In this document: positions 20,475-28,999 of the stretch, piece by piece | How the letters are laid out: every line of letters begins with the position of its first letter | Position numbering within the stretch: position 1 is the stretch's first letter | From: CAVXUB01 sp963764805 | Lineage (GTDB): Bacteria; Actinomycetota; Acidimicrobiia; Acidimicrobiales; Bog-793 | Assembly (NCBI GenBank): GCA_963764805.1 | Contig: CAVXUB010000005.1 | Coordinates: forward strand, 1-64,000 | Direction of reading: 5' to 3' | Length of the DNA stretch: 64,000 nt | Notes under the pieces: model-generated | The model's input: the letters and a program-made list of their open reading frames with translations, nothing else | The model's database searches: none | What the model was told of the DNA's origin: nothing | Position numbers and translations under genes: made by a program

Positions 20475-20486
20475 TCGCGTACGCGA
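20475..20486. promoter_or_regulatory. 12-bp perfect palindrome upstream of the phosphate transporter
   Basis: TCGCGTACGCGA is a perfect palindrome 14 bases after the lepA stop and directly before the PHO-box-like array. It could be an operator; no other support is visible. Confidence 0.3.
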
Positions 20487-20487
20487 A

Positions 20488-20531
20488 GTTAGGCGCGGAT
20501 TCACCTCACGTTCACCTTGTGTTGGCGATGG
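20488..20531 (+). promoter_or_regulatory. PHO-box-like 11-bp direct repeat array
   Basis: Four consecutive 11-base units start at 20488, 20499, 20510 and 20521: GTTAGGCGCGG, ATTCACCTCAC, GTTCACCTTGT and GTTGGCGATGG. The two middle units match the GTTCACC core of PhoP binding units, which in Streptomyces are arranged as 11-base direct repeats. The array lies about 60 bases upstream of a phosphate:H+ symporter gene, the expected kind of target. Spacing and sequence are seen directly; PhoP control is inferred. Confidence 0.6.
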
Positions 20532-20591
20532 CACCACTTTGCGATGTAAAGGTGGATGTAGAGCGTACGCCGGCCCAAGGAGACCACCTTC

Positions 20592-22048
20592 TTGCTCGAC
20601 TCGATCGCATTCGCACCAGCGACCAAGCCAGCCGTGAAAGCGTCGACCGTCGAGGCCCTTCTCGACGAGGCGCCCACCTCGCGCTTCCACCGGCGGGCGG
20701 TGATCATCTCCGGTGTCGGGTTCTTCACGGACGCCTACGACCTGTTCGTCATCAGCACCGTGGCGACACTGGTCAGCACGCAGTGGAGGCTCTCCACCAC
20801 CCAGACCAGCTGGGTGAGCGGCGCTGCCGTCCTCGGCGCCTTCGTCGGGGCCTTCGCCTTCGGCCGGCTGGCCGACCTCATCGGCCGCAAGAAGGTCTAC
20901 GTGGCGGTGGCGGTGGTGATGGTCGTCGGTGCGATCGCGTCGGCTGTCGCTCCGAGTTTCGGCTGGCTCGTCGCCACCAGGCTCGTGCTCGGGATCGGCA
21001 TCGGCGGGGACTACCCCGTCTCGGCGGTGATGATGAGCGAGTACTCGAACCGATCGGATCGGGGGCGCCTCGTCGGCCTCGTCTTCTCGATGCAGGCGGC
21101 GGGCCTCATCGTCGGCCCCCTGGTTGCGCTCGGGCTGCTGGCATCCGGTCTCGGCCACGAGATGACCTGGCGCCTCCTGCTCGGGCTCGGAGCGGTCCCG
21201 GCCGGCGCCGTCATCTACCTGCGGTCGAAGATGCCGGAGTCGCCGCGCTACACGGCTCGGGTGGCGGGCAGGTCTGAGCAGGCGGCTCGCCAGGCGGTCG
21301 CCTTCTCCCGCGGCGAACTGTCGGCCGACGGGCTGCTGGCGTCCGATGCGTCTGGCGGCCCGGCGACGGACAGGGCCGCAGCCAGAGGACGCGATCGCAG
21401 CGTCGGGCTCGGCGCCTTCCTGCGCAATCCCCGCATGCTGCTGCTGCTCATCGGCACCAGCGGCGCCTGGTTCCTGTTCGACTACGCCTACTACGGCAAC
21501 ACGCTCTCGCTGCCGGTGATCCTCAAGGGACTGGACGGCCACGCCTCGATCGAGGCCAAGCTCGCCTGGACCCTCGGGATCTTCGTCGTCTTCGCAGTCC
21601 CCGGCTACCTGCTCGGCGTGCTGCGGATGGACAAGATCGGCCACCGCTACCTCCAGCTCCTCGGCTTCGCGGTGATGGCGGCGGCGTTCCTCGTCCTCGG
21701 CGCGGTGCCGCAGCTGACCACACCGTGCTGCCCTTCCTGGCGATATTCGGCGTCAGCTACTTCTTCGTCGAGTTCGGTCCGAACCTGACGACCTTCGTCC
21801 TTCCGTCGGAGGTGTTCCCCGTCAGCTTCCGCACCACGGGCCACGGGACGGCGGCCGGGATCGGCAAGCTGGGGGCGTTCGTCGGCGTGTTCCTGGTGCC
21901 GCAGTTCGAGAAGCACGTCGGGCTGCGGGGCATGCTCGTGGTGGCCGCCGCTGCCTCCGTAGCCGGCCTCCTGCTGACCCTCGTCCTCCCCGAGCCGGCC
22001 CGCCGCTCACTGGAGGACGTCTCCGCCGAGGAACGCCTGGCGGCCTGA
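20592..22048 (+). CDS. MFS phosphate:H+ symporter family transporter (frameshift near the 3' end)
   Basis: A roughly 485-residue major facilitator of the PHS type. The diagnostic segment GIGIGGDYPVSAVMMSEYSN, the loop motif GRLADLIGRKKVY and about 12 hydrophobic segments are present. TTG 20592 is chosen as start because AAGGAG lies nine bases upstream (20577-20582). Near 21722 the frame changes after AVPQLTT and resumes with LPFLAIFGVSYFFVEFGPNL; the gene is two bases too long, consistent with a duplicated AC. A PHO-box-like array lies upstream, so phosphate is the likely substrate and PhoP the likely regulator. Confidence 0.85.
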
Positions 22049-22077
22049 TAGGCGTCACGCGGCCGCTCGACAGCTTC

Positions 22078-22257
22078 CTACCCCCGCACCTCCCCGTGTT
22101 GGCGGCACGTAGCCGTCGCCCGCAGGGGCGTTATCAGCACCACGACGCGCCTGCCGCACAGCGGGCAGTAGCGGGGAGGGTCGAGCTCCCGGCGGCATCC
22201 ACGGCACTCCGCCGAGGGCCGGCCGCAGGACGTGCAGTAGCTGCCGGCGGCGGCCAT
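22078..22257 (-). CDS. bsaP: Biotin synthase auxiliary protein BsaP
   Basis: A 59-residue Cys-rich protein translated from ATG 22257, immediately downstream of bioB. It has seven cysteines, including CTSCGR, CRGC and CPLCGR pairs and the segment CRRELDPPRYCPLCGRR, ending with CRQHG. This pattern matches BsaP, the small protein first described in mycobacteria as needed to maintain the auxiliary iron-sulfur cluster of certain BioB enzymes. Position directly after bioB supports the call. It is hidden in a longer frame that reads through part of bioB because of frameshifts. Confidence 0.8.
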   Translation of the reverse strand: MAAAGSYCTSCGRPSAECRGCRRELDPPRYCPLCGRRVVVLITPLRATATCRQHGEVRG

Positions 22258-22268
22258 CGACGCGATGC

Positions 22269-23275
22269 TCAGATCGCCGCCGAGAGAGCTTTCACCGGCA
22301 TCCGCAGGTCGGCGAGCATCTGCAGGTCCTCTGCCGGCGCGCGCCCGAGCGTCGTCAGGTAGTTCCCGACGATCAGGGCATTGATGCCGGCCGTGAGGCC
22401 GATCGACTGCAGCTCGCGGAGAGTCACCTCGCGCCCGCCGGCATAGCGGAGGATCGTCCTCGGCAGCCCGAGGCGGAACAGCGAGATCCATCTGATCGCC
22501 TCCAGGGGCTCGAGCAGCGGCCTCCCTCCGAAGGGCGTGCCCGGCCGCGGGTTCGAGGAAGTTCAGCGGCACCTCGTCCGGGTCGAGCTCGGCGAGCTGC
22601 CCGATCAGCTCCAGCCGCTGCTCGTCGCTCTCGCCCATCCCGAGCAGAGCCCCGCAGCAGAGCTCCATCCCGTGGCGTCGCACCATCTGGCACGTCGAAA
22701 ACCGGTCCTCGAAGGAGTGCGTGGTGACGACCTGTGAGAAGAACGACCGCGCCGTCTCGAGGTTGTGGTTGTAACGGTGCACGCCCCCTTCGGCAAGGCG
22801 CGCCGCCTGCTCCTCGGTGAGGATGCCGGCCGAGATGGCGACGTTGAGCCCGGTCTCGCGCCGGATCAGCGGGACGAGCTCGAGGATCCGCTGCAGTGTC
22901 CGCTCGTCCGGGCCCGCGCACCGCGAGGACGATGCAGAACTCGCTCGCGCCGAGCGCGGCCGTCTCCCGGGCGGCTGCCAGCACCTCCTCTCGGTCCAGG
23001 AAAGGCGTCGCCTTGACCGGGCTCTCGAAACGCGACGACTGGCTGCAGAAATGGCAATCCTCCGGGCACCCGCCGGTCTTGGCCGAGAGGATCCCCTCGA
23101 CCTCCACCTCGGCTCCGCACCAGGCGAGGCGCACGTCGTGCGCCGCTCCGGCGAGCGAGGGCACGAGCGCATCGGGAACCGCCGCCAGCTGCGCCAGCTC
23201 GCCGGGCGTGAGGCGCCTGCGTTCCGAGACGAGGGCCTCGGCCGCCGCGGCGATGAGGGAGCGATAGTTCGGCAT
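22269..23275 (-). CDS. bioB: Biotin synthase (two frameshifts)
   Basis: BioB is the radical-SAM enzyme that inserts sulfur into dethiobiotin. From ATG 23275 the first frame contains the radical-SAM cluster motif with three Cys (GGCPEDCHFCSQSSRF). A change near 22911 leads to GPDERTLQRILELVPLIRRE, then YNHNLETARSFF and ELCCGALLGMGESDEQRLEL. A second change near 22548 leads to the end LQSIGLTAGINALIVGNYLT and a stop at 22269-22271. Each break is repaired by removing one base. The bsaP gene 11 bases downstream indicates the auxiliary-protein-dependent type of BioB. Confidence 0.93.
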
Positions 23276-23312
23276 GGGGGCAAGCTAGCCGCCACCGCCC
23301 GGGGCGGCGAGG

Positions 23313-23339
23313 CTGGCACCCGGTACAATCGAGTGCCAG
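23313..23339. promoter_or_regulatory. CIRCE-type HrcA operator
   Basis: CTGGCACCC, nine bases, then GAGTGCCAG: an inverted repeat with 9-bp arms (8 of 9 pairs) and a 9-base spacer, the geometry of the CIRCE element bound by HrcA. The spacer contains TACAAT (23324-23329), a good -10 hexamer, so HrcA binding would cover the promoter. It lies 81 bases upstream of hrcA-dnaJ, indicating autoregulation. Confidence 0.8.
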
Positions 23340-23419
23340 GAGCGGACCGGCACGGCCGCCCGACCAGCTCGAACACGAGGACAACCGGACCGAGGTCCAA
23401 CGGACAACACTCGACGAAG

Positions 23420-24427
23420 ATGCTCGACGAACGCAAGACAGCGATATTGAAGACAGTCGTCACCGAGTACATCGAGACGGCGCAGCCCGTGGGATCGGCG
23501 CACGTCGTCGGTGAGCCGGGGATCGACGTTTCGCCTGCCACGGTCCGCTCCGAGATGGCGGCGCTCGAGCGGGAGGGCTACCTGAGCCACCCCCACACGA
23601 GCGCCGGGCGCATCCCGACCGACAAGGGTTACCGCTTCTTCGTGGACGAGTTCTGCGGCCAGGGGCGTCTCGGGGAGGCTGAGGAGCGACAGGTGCGCGA
23701 CTTCTTCTCCAGTGCGCACGGCGAGCTGGAGCGGATGCTCCGCAGCACGTCCAACCTCCTCTCGGAGCTGACCAACTGCGCGGCGGTCGTCATCGCCCCC
23801 GACCACGAGGCGCTGCGGATCCGGTCGCTCGTGCTCGTCCGGTTGGCGCCGCGGCTCGCCCTGCTCGTGGTGGTCCTCTCCAACGGGTCGATCGAGAAGC
23901 ACACGCTGGACCTGGAGGAGGACGATCCCGACCTCGCGATCGAGGCCGCCGCCGCCAAGCTCGCGCTCCACGCCACGGGCGCCCTGCTGGCAGAGGTCGA
24001 ACCTTGTCCCCCGAGCGGGGACCCGAAAGTCGACCGCATCCTCGCCGCTGCGCTGGCGGGCCTCCGCGACATCACGGCCGCCGATCAGGACCAGGTGTTC
24101 GTGGGTGGCGCCTCGCGGATGGCGAGCGCCTTCGACGCCGTCGACACGGTGCGGGCCGTGCTCTCGATGCTCGAGAAGTCCTATCTCGTCGTGTCCCTGC
24201 TGAGCGATGCACTGACCGCAGGGCGGAACGTCTCGATCGGAGGTGAGCACGGCATCGGCCCGCTGGCCGAGTGCTCGGTCGTGGTCGCCCCGTACCTCGC
24301 CGACGACGAGGTCGTGGGCACTGTCGGCGTGCTCGGGCCGACGAGGATGAACTACCCGCAGGCGCTCGCCGCCGTCGCCCTCGTCGGGCAGCGCCTGTCA
24401 CGCCAGCTGACGGGTGAGGGAAGATGA
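23420..24427 (+). CDS. hrcA: Heat-inducible transcription repressor HrcA
   Basis: HrcA (335 residues) binds CIRCE operators and represses chaperone genes. The winged-helix N-terminus is clear (MLDERKTAILKTVVTEYIET, VSPATVRSEMAALEREGYLS, HTSAGRIPTDKGYRFFVD), as is the C-terminal GPTRMNYPQALAAV. The ATG at 23420 is supported by the N-terminal alignment; longer upstream readings overlap the antisense of bioB. A CIRCE element precedes it and dnaJ follows with a four-base overlap (ATGA), making an hrcA-dnaJ operon. Confidence 0.96.
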   Translation: MLDERKTAILKTVVTEYIETAQPVGSAHVVGEPGIDVSPATVRSEMAALEREGYLSHPHTSAGRIPTDKGYRFFVDEFCGQGRLGEAEERQVRDFFSSAHGELERMLRSTSNLLSELTNCAAVVIAPDHEALRIRSLVLVRLAPRLALLVVVLSNGSIEKHTLDLEEDDPDLAIEAAAAKLALHATGALLAEVEPCPPSGDPKVDRILAAALAGLRDITAADQDQVFVGGASRMASAFDAVDTVRAVLSMLEKSYLVVSLLSDALTAGRNVSIGGEHGIGPLAECSVVVAPYLADDEVVGTVGVLGPTRMNYPQALAAVALVGQRLSRQLTGEGR

Positions 24428-25571
24428 CCGCCGTGGCAGAGGACTACTACGCCATCCTCGGTGTCAGCCGCAACGCAAGCGAGGACGAGATCAAGCGCGC
24501 CTACCGCCGGCTCGCCCGCCAGCACCATCCGGACACCAACGAGGGGGACGCCGACTCCGAGGCGCGCTTCAAGGAGATCGCACTCGCCTACGAGACGTTG
24601 CGCGACCCCGAGCGCCGCCGCCGCTACGACATGTTCGGCCCAGAAGGTGTGCGCGGCTCGGGTGCGGGAGGAGCTGGGGCGGGTGGCTTCCCGGGAGGGT
24701 TCACAGGCGGCTTCGGCGACATCTTCGACGCCTTCTTCGGAGGCGGCGGCGGCGGCTTCGGCGGGTTCGGCGGACGCGGTCGGCCCGCCGCGGGCGGCCG
24801 ACGCCGAGGTTGTCATCGACCTGACCTTCGAGCAGGCGATCTTCGGTGGCGAGGTGGAAGTGCCTCTCCGACTGCCGGTCACGTGCGCCACCTGCTCGGG
24901 CAGCGGCGCCCGCCCGGGTACGACTCCAGTCTCGTGTCCCGATTGCGGCGGCGCCGGCGAGGTCCGCCGGGTGCGCCAGTCGATCCTCGGGCAGATGGTC
25001 ACGTCCGCGCCGTGCGGGCGCTGCCGCGGCCGAGGCGAAGTGGTCTCCTCCCCCTGCCCGGATTGCCGTGGTGACGGTCTGCGTACGGAGGAGCGGACGA
25101 TAGAGGTCGCAGTGCCGGCGGGCGTCGACAACGGCAACACCCTGCGTGTCGCCGGCCAGGGTCCCGCCGCCTCACGCGGCGGCATCTCGGGCGACTTGTT
25201 CGTCCACCTTCGCGTGGCCACTCACGAGCACTTCGAGCGGGCCGGCACGGACATCATCACGAACCTGCATCTGGCGATGACACAGGCGGCGCTCGGCGCC
25301 GAGGTGGCGCTGCCCACGCTGGAGGGGCCCGAGACGCTCACGATCCCGCCGGGGACCCAGACCGGGAAGGTCATCCGACTGCGCGGGCAGGGGTGTGCCC
25401 CATGTGAGGTCGCGGGGCCGTGGCGATCTGCTCGTACACGTCGTCGTGGACACCCCCTCCAAGCTCTCGCGGCGCGAGGAGGAGCTCCTCCGGCAGCTCG
25501 CCGAGCTGCGTGGCGAGGAGGTGTCTGCCGACGGAGGCATCCTCTCGAGGCTGCGCACCTCACGCAGCTGA
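24424..25571 (+). CDS. dnaJ: Chaperone DnaJ (two frameshifts)
   Basis: DnaJ is the Hsp40 partner of DnaK. The J-domain holds the HPD motif (RRLARQHHPDTNEGD), followed by a Gly/Phe-rich linker. After a frame change near 24802 come four CxxCxGxG zinc-binding repeats (CATCSGSG, CPDCGGAG, CGRCRGRG, CPDCRGDG) and the substrate-binding domain. A second change near 25396 precedes the C-terminus, which stops at 25569-25571. Both breaks are explained by one extra base each; the corrected length is about 381 residues. It overlaps hrcA by four bases and rsmE follows after four bases. Confidence 0.94.
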
Positions 25572-25575
25572 GGTC

Positions 25576-26319
25576 GTGCCGGAACGGGCGGGCTCCCCCG
25601 CGCTCCCCCGTGCCAGCGCCCTCGTCTACGTCGACGACCTGAGCGCACCCGCCCCGAGCGACGAGGACGATCATCATCTGCGGGCGGTGCTCCGCCTGCG
25701 GGACGGCGAGGTCGTGATCGCCTGCGACGGCAGCGGCTCCTGGAGGCTCTGCGCCTTCGTCGCCGGCCGCCACTCGGCAGCGCTGCGTCCTACCGGCGAC
25801 ATGGAGCGGTGCGGGCGGGCGGAGCCGAGGCTGGCGGTGGGTTTCGCCGTGGTGAAGGGGGATCGGCCCGACTGGACGGTCCAAAAGCTCACCGAGATCG
25901 GCATCGACCTTCTCGTCCCGATGATCACGGAACGAACGGTGGTCCGGCTGGAGGGTGCGGCGGAAGAGCGGCGGACGGCCCGGCTGCGGAGGGTGGCGAG
26001 GGAGGCGGCGATGCAGAGCCGGCGTCCCTTCCTCCCGGAGGTCAGCGCCATCACGCGCCTGCCCGACCTCGCGGCACTGGTCACAGATGCGGCGTTGGCG
26101 GCCCCCGGCGGCGAGCCTCCCTCCCTCGCCACACCGAGCGTGCTCGTCGGCCCGGAGGGCGGTTGGAGCCCCTCCGAGCTGGGTATGTTCCGGCGGAAGA
26201 TAGACCTCGGCCCCCTCACGCTCCGTAGCGAGACGGCGGCGGTGGCGGTCGCAGTGATCCTGGCATCTCTGCGAGCCGGACTGGTGGCCAGCCGGAGGGA
26301 GCACGAAGAGCCGTGTTGA
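25576..26319 (+). CDS. rsmE: 16S rRNA (uracil-1498-N3)-methyltransferase
   Basis: RsmE methylates U1498 of 16S rRNA. This 247-residue SPOUT-family protein starts at GTG 25576, four bases after the dnaJ stop. Motifs include DDHHLRAVLRLRDGE at the N-terminal PUA-like domain, VQKLTEIGIDLLVPMITERT and the SAM-binding knot VGPEGGWSPSELG with LRSETAAVAV. The dnaJ-rsmE order is common in Gram-positive bacteria. Confidence 0.93.
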   Translation: MPERAGSPALPRASALVYVDDLSAPAPSDEDDHHLRAVLRLRDGEVVIACDGSGSWRLCAFVAGRHSAALRPTGDMERCGRAEPRLAVGFAVVKGDRPDWTVQKLTEIGIDLLVPMITERTVVRLEGAAEERRTARLRRVAREAAMQSRRPFLPEVSAITRLPDLAALVTDAALAAPGGEPPSLATPSVLVGPEGGWSPSELGMFRRKIDLGPLTLRSETAAVAVAVILASLRAGLVASRREHEEPC

Positions 26320-26476
26320 GCTATTCGAGAAGTTGCAGCGGGGCTGCAGAGACATCCCCTTGATTTACCACGCTGCGTGAGCAAGACTTTGTGCGGTGAC
26401 GGGTCGGCAAGGCGCCGGCCGCTGGATGAACAGGGATCGCCAGGGACAGCTCGACCAGGGAAGGTCCGGACCAACG

Positions 26477-27019
26477 ATGGCATTGACCGAAGACACGGTT
26501 GACGATCGCTCAGCGCTCTATGCATCGGCGGTTGGGGCGAGGTTGAGGGCCGTGCGGCGGCAGAAGCGGCTTTCCCTGCAGGCGGTGGAGGCCAGTTCGG
26601 GCCAGGAGTTCAAGGCGTCCGTGCTGGGCGCGTACGAGCGAGGCGAGCGCTCCATCTCCGTACCGCGGCTGCAGCGCTTGGCACGCCTCTACGACGTGCC
26701 GGTCGACCAGCTGCTGCCGCAGAACGAGATCGCGCTCGGCGGCGAGCGCGGCGCCCCGCGGCCCTCGGGCGGGAGAGGTGGCGGGCGCGGCGGTTCGAAG
26801 GTGTCGATCGACCTCGTCAAGCTGAACGACTCACGCGGCCCCGAGCGCGACCTGCTCAGGCATTTCCTGGCCTCGGTGCAGGTGCAGCGCCAGGATTTCA
26901 ACGGGCGTGTGATCACGATCAGGGGCGAGGACCTACGGGTGATGGCGTCGATGTTCGGCAAGACCATCGAGGAGATGATCGTCCGCCTGGAGGAACTGGC
27001 GCTGCTGCATCAGTCCTGA
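26477..27019 (+). CDS. bldD: BldD-like transcriptional regulator with c-di-GMP-binding signature
   Basis: A 180-residue protein with an N-terminal XRE helix-turn-helix (VGARLRAVRRQKRLSLQAVE, GAYERGERSISVPRLQRLAR) and a C-terminal BldD-type domain (ERDLLRHFLASVQVQRQDFN). BldD of Streptomyces binds tetrameric c-di-GMP through an RxD-x8-RxxD signature. Here Arg138-Gln-Asp140, eight residues, Arg149-Gly-Glu-Asp152 fits this pattern exactly. A Gly-rich linker joins the domains. ATG 26477 is preferred over GTG 26396 because conservation starts after it and a GGAAGG-like site precedes it; the longer form cannot be excluded. BldD represses development genes in Streptomyces; its targets here are unknown. 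Confidence 0.85.
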   Translation: MALTEDTVDDRSALYASAVGARLRAVRRQKRLSLQAVEASSGQEFKASVLGAYERGERSISVPRLQRLARLYDVPVDQLLPQNEIALGGERGAPRPSGGRGGGRGGSKVSIDLVKLNDSRGPERDLLRHFLASVQVQRQDFNGRVITIRGEDLRVMASMFGKTIEEMIVRLEELALLHQS

Positions 27020-27103
27020 CGGGCCCGATGTCCCCGATCGTCGGGCGCCGGCGGCGCGGCCGGGGAAGGCGGCCGGCGGCCGGACCGCCATTAGGCTCTT
27101 GCG

Positions 27104-28227
27104 GTGCCATTCGGCGTCTACGTGCATGTGCCGTTCTGCGCCCGGCGCTGCGACTACTGCGACTTCGCGACCTGGACCGATCGTCACCACCTGATGGCGG
27201 AGTACGTCGAGGCGTGCCTCCGCGAGCTCGAGCTCGCCTCGGCGGCGGGAGAACTCATGCCCGCCAGCTCGGTCTTCTTCGGCGGAGGAACGCCGTCGCT
27301 GCTTCCGGCGGGCCTGCTGTGCCGGATCCTCGAGGCGATCGAGCGCCAGCCGGGGGCCGAGGTGACCGTCGAGTGCAACCCGGATACCGTCACGGCCGAG
27401 CTGCTCGACGCCTACCTGGGGGCGGGCGTCAACAGGATCTCGATCGGCGCCCAGTCGATGCGGGCACACGTGCTGTCGGGGCTCGGGCGACAGCACGGGC
27501 CGACGGCGGTGACAGATTCGGTCCGGCTGCTCGGTCAGGCCGGCGTGCGGTCCTACAACCTCGACCTCATCTTCGGAGGGCCGGGAGAGACCGAGGAAGA
27601 TTGGCGGGCGACCCTCGAGGAGGTGCTGGCCCTCGGCCCCCCGCCGCACATCAGCGCCTACGCGCTGACCCCGGAACCTGGCACTCCCCTCGGCCGCGAC
27701 CCGCAGCCGCCATCCCGACGACGACGACCTCGCCGATAGATACGCGATCGCCGAGGAGGTGCTCTCGGGAGCAGGCCTCGCCTGGTACGAGATCTCGAAC
27801 TGGGCGATGCCCCGGCTACGAGTGCCGGCACAATCTTCTCTATTGGCAACAGGGGGACTACCGCGGCATCGGCTGCGCCGCCCACAGCCATCTTTCGGGC
27901 AGGCGGTTCTGGAACGTGCGCACGCCGGACCGCTACATCTCACTGGTCGACAAGGCGTGGCACGCCACCTCTCCACCGGCGTCGATCGCGTCGATCACAG
28001 CAGGCGAGGAGCGGCTGCCCGAGGAGGAGCGACTCCGCGAGCGCCTCGAGCTGGCGCTGCGGACGAGGGAGGGGGTGCCTGACTGGAGCCTGCCGCCCGA
28101 CGATCTGCTCGATCGGCTGGTCGTGCGGTCTTCGGGAAGAGCGGTTCTGAGCCTCGAGGGCAGGCTTCTCGCCAACGAAGTGGCAGTTAGATTGACGATG
28201 CCGGGCGGTGCCGGTTGCGGGCGGTGA
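27104..28227 (+). CDS. hemW: Heme chaperone HemW / coproporphyrinogen III oxidase-like radical SAM protein (two frameshifts)
   Basis: A radical-SAM protein starting at GTG 27104 (PFGVYVHVPFCARRCDYCDF), with the CxxxCxxC cluster motif followed by FGGGTPSLL and VECNPDTV, typical of HemW. Frame changes near 27712 and 27814 are each repaired by removing one C, giving HPDDDDLADRYAIAEEVL and then YECRHNLLYWQQGDYRGIGC. The corrected protein is about 373 residues and ends at 28227. HemW-type proteins bind heme and help insert it; they are often misannotated as oxidases. It is followed by a 174-base gap. Confidence 0.9.
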
Positions 28228-28267
28228 AGCGGCCAATGCCGTGGCCGGTCGGGGCCTCTGAGGGAGC

Positions 28268-28292
28268 ATCTCTCGTACTAACCACGAGAGAT
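28268..28292. promoter_or_regulatory. 9-bp perfect inverted repeat upstream of the excisionase-like gene
   Basis: ATCTCTCGT, seven bases (ACTAACC), ACGAGAGAT: a perfect inverted repeat 40 bases after the hemW stop and 110 bases before the small HTH gene. There is no T-run, so an operator is at least as likely as a terminator. It lies at the edge of an unusually A/T-rich stretch (28330-28400). Confidence 0.45.
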
Positions 28293-28401
28293 ACTGACAG
28301 TGGCGTGCCAAACGCCTTCCGAGAGGATTTCTCGGCGAGGCACAATTAAATGTTATGAAACGGAAGATCGTGTCATACCCGAGGTGCTACCCTTCTATGC
28401 G

Positions 28402-28632
28402 ATGAATACGTCCATTCGCTGGCTCAGTACCAAAGAGGCGTCGGAGTATCTGGGGGTCAACCTCCGGACTCTCTACCGGTTCATTGACGAGGGCGACCTG
28501 ATCGCTTACAAGTTCGGCCGCGTCATCCGCCTGCAGGCCTCCGATGTGGACAGGTTCATCGAATCGTCGCGGATCGTCCCTGGCACTCTCGAGCACCTCC
28601 ATCCCGAGCCAGTGAAGATCGAAGCAGGTTGA
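28402..28632 (+). CDS. Small excisionase-family (MerR-like) DNA-binding protein
   Basis: A 76-residue protein with one winged-helix domain of the excisionase/BldC type: RWLSTKEASEYLGVNLRTLY, RFIDEGDLIAYKFGRVIRLQ, ASDVDRFIESSRI. The ATG at 28402 begins exactly before the domain; a reading from 28300 would add sequence without resemblance to the family. Such proteins act as phage or plasmid excision factors or as developmental regulators, like BldC in Streptomyces. No integrase or phage gene lies nearby, so a chromosomal regulator is more likely. The stop overlaps the TTG start of the HIT gene. The leader is A/T-rich compared with the surroundings. Confidence 0.75.
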   Translation: MNTSIRWLSTKEASEYLGVNLRTLYRFIDEGDLIAYKFGRVIRLQASDVDRFIESSRIVPGTLEHLHPEPVKIEAG

Positions 28633-28973
28633 GCGGCTGCATCTTCTGCAGGATCGTCGCCGGCGAAGTCCCGTCGACCGAGGCGGGGTCGAGTGAGCAC
28701 GCATACGCCTTCAGGGATCTGAATCCCGGCGCCCCTCTCCACGTGTTGGTCGTCCCGCGCCGGCACATCACCGATGCGGCCGCCATAGACGCTGGGCAGG
28801 CGGAGGTTCTGGCAGACATGCTCGTCCTGGCGCGGACGGTGGCTGCCGATGAGGGTCTCGCCGAGCGCGGGTACCGGCTGGTCTTCAACGTCGGCCCGGA
28901 CAGCGGCAACTCGGTGCCTCACCTGCATCTGCACGTGCTCGGCGGCCGGCCGATGGGCTGGCCCCCCGGCTGA
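28629..28973 (+). CDS. HIT family protein (HINT-type nucleotide hydrolase)
   Basis: A 114-residue histidine-triad protein. It has the N-terminal zinc-type pair CIFC, the segment NPGAPLHVLVVPRRHITDAA and the catalytic HIT motif HLHLHVLGG, with GPDSGNSVPHLH just before it. HINT proteins hydrolyse purine nucleoside phosphoramidates. The TTG start at 28629 overlaps the preceding stop (TTGA), implying coupling. It precedes phoH, a common order in bacteria. Confidence 0.92.
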   Translation: MSGCIFCRIVAGEVPSTEAGSSEHAYAFRDLNPGAPLHVLVVPRRHITDAAAIDAGQAEVLADMLVLARTVAADEGLAERGYRLVFNVGPDSGNSVPHLHLHVLGGRPMGWPPG

Positions 28974-28999
28974 CAGGCGCTACCCTCTTCACAGTCCCG

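Noticed and set aside
26334..26348. Hairpin TGCAGC-GGG-GCTGCA after rsmE as terminator
   Set aside because: The stem is only six pairs with no T-run; too weak to call.
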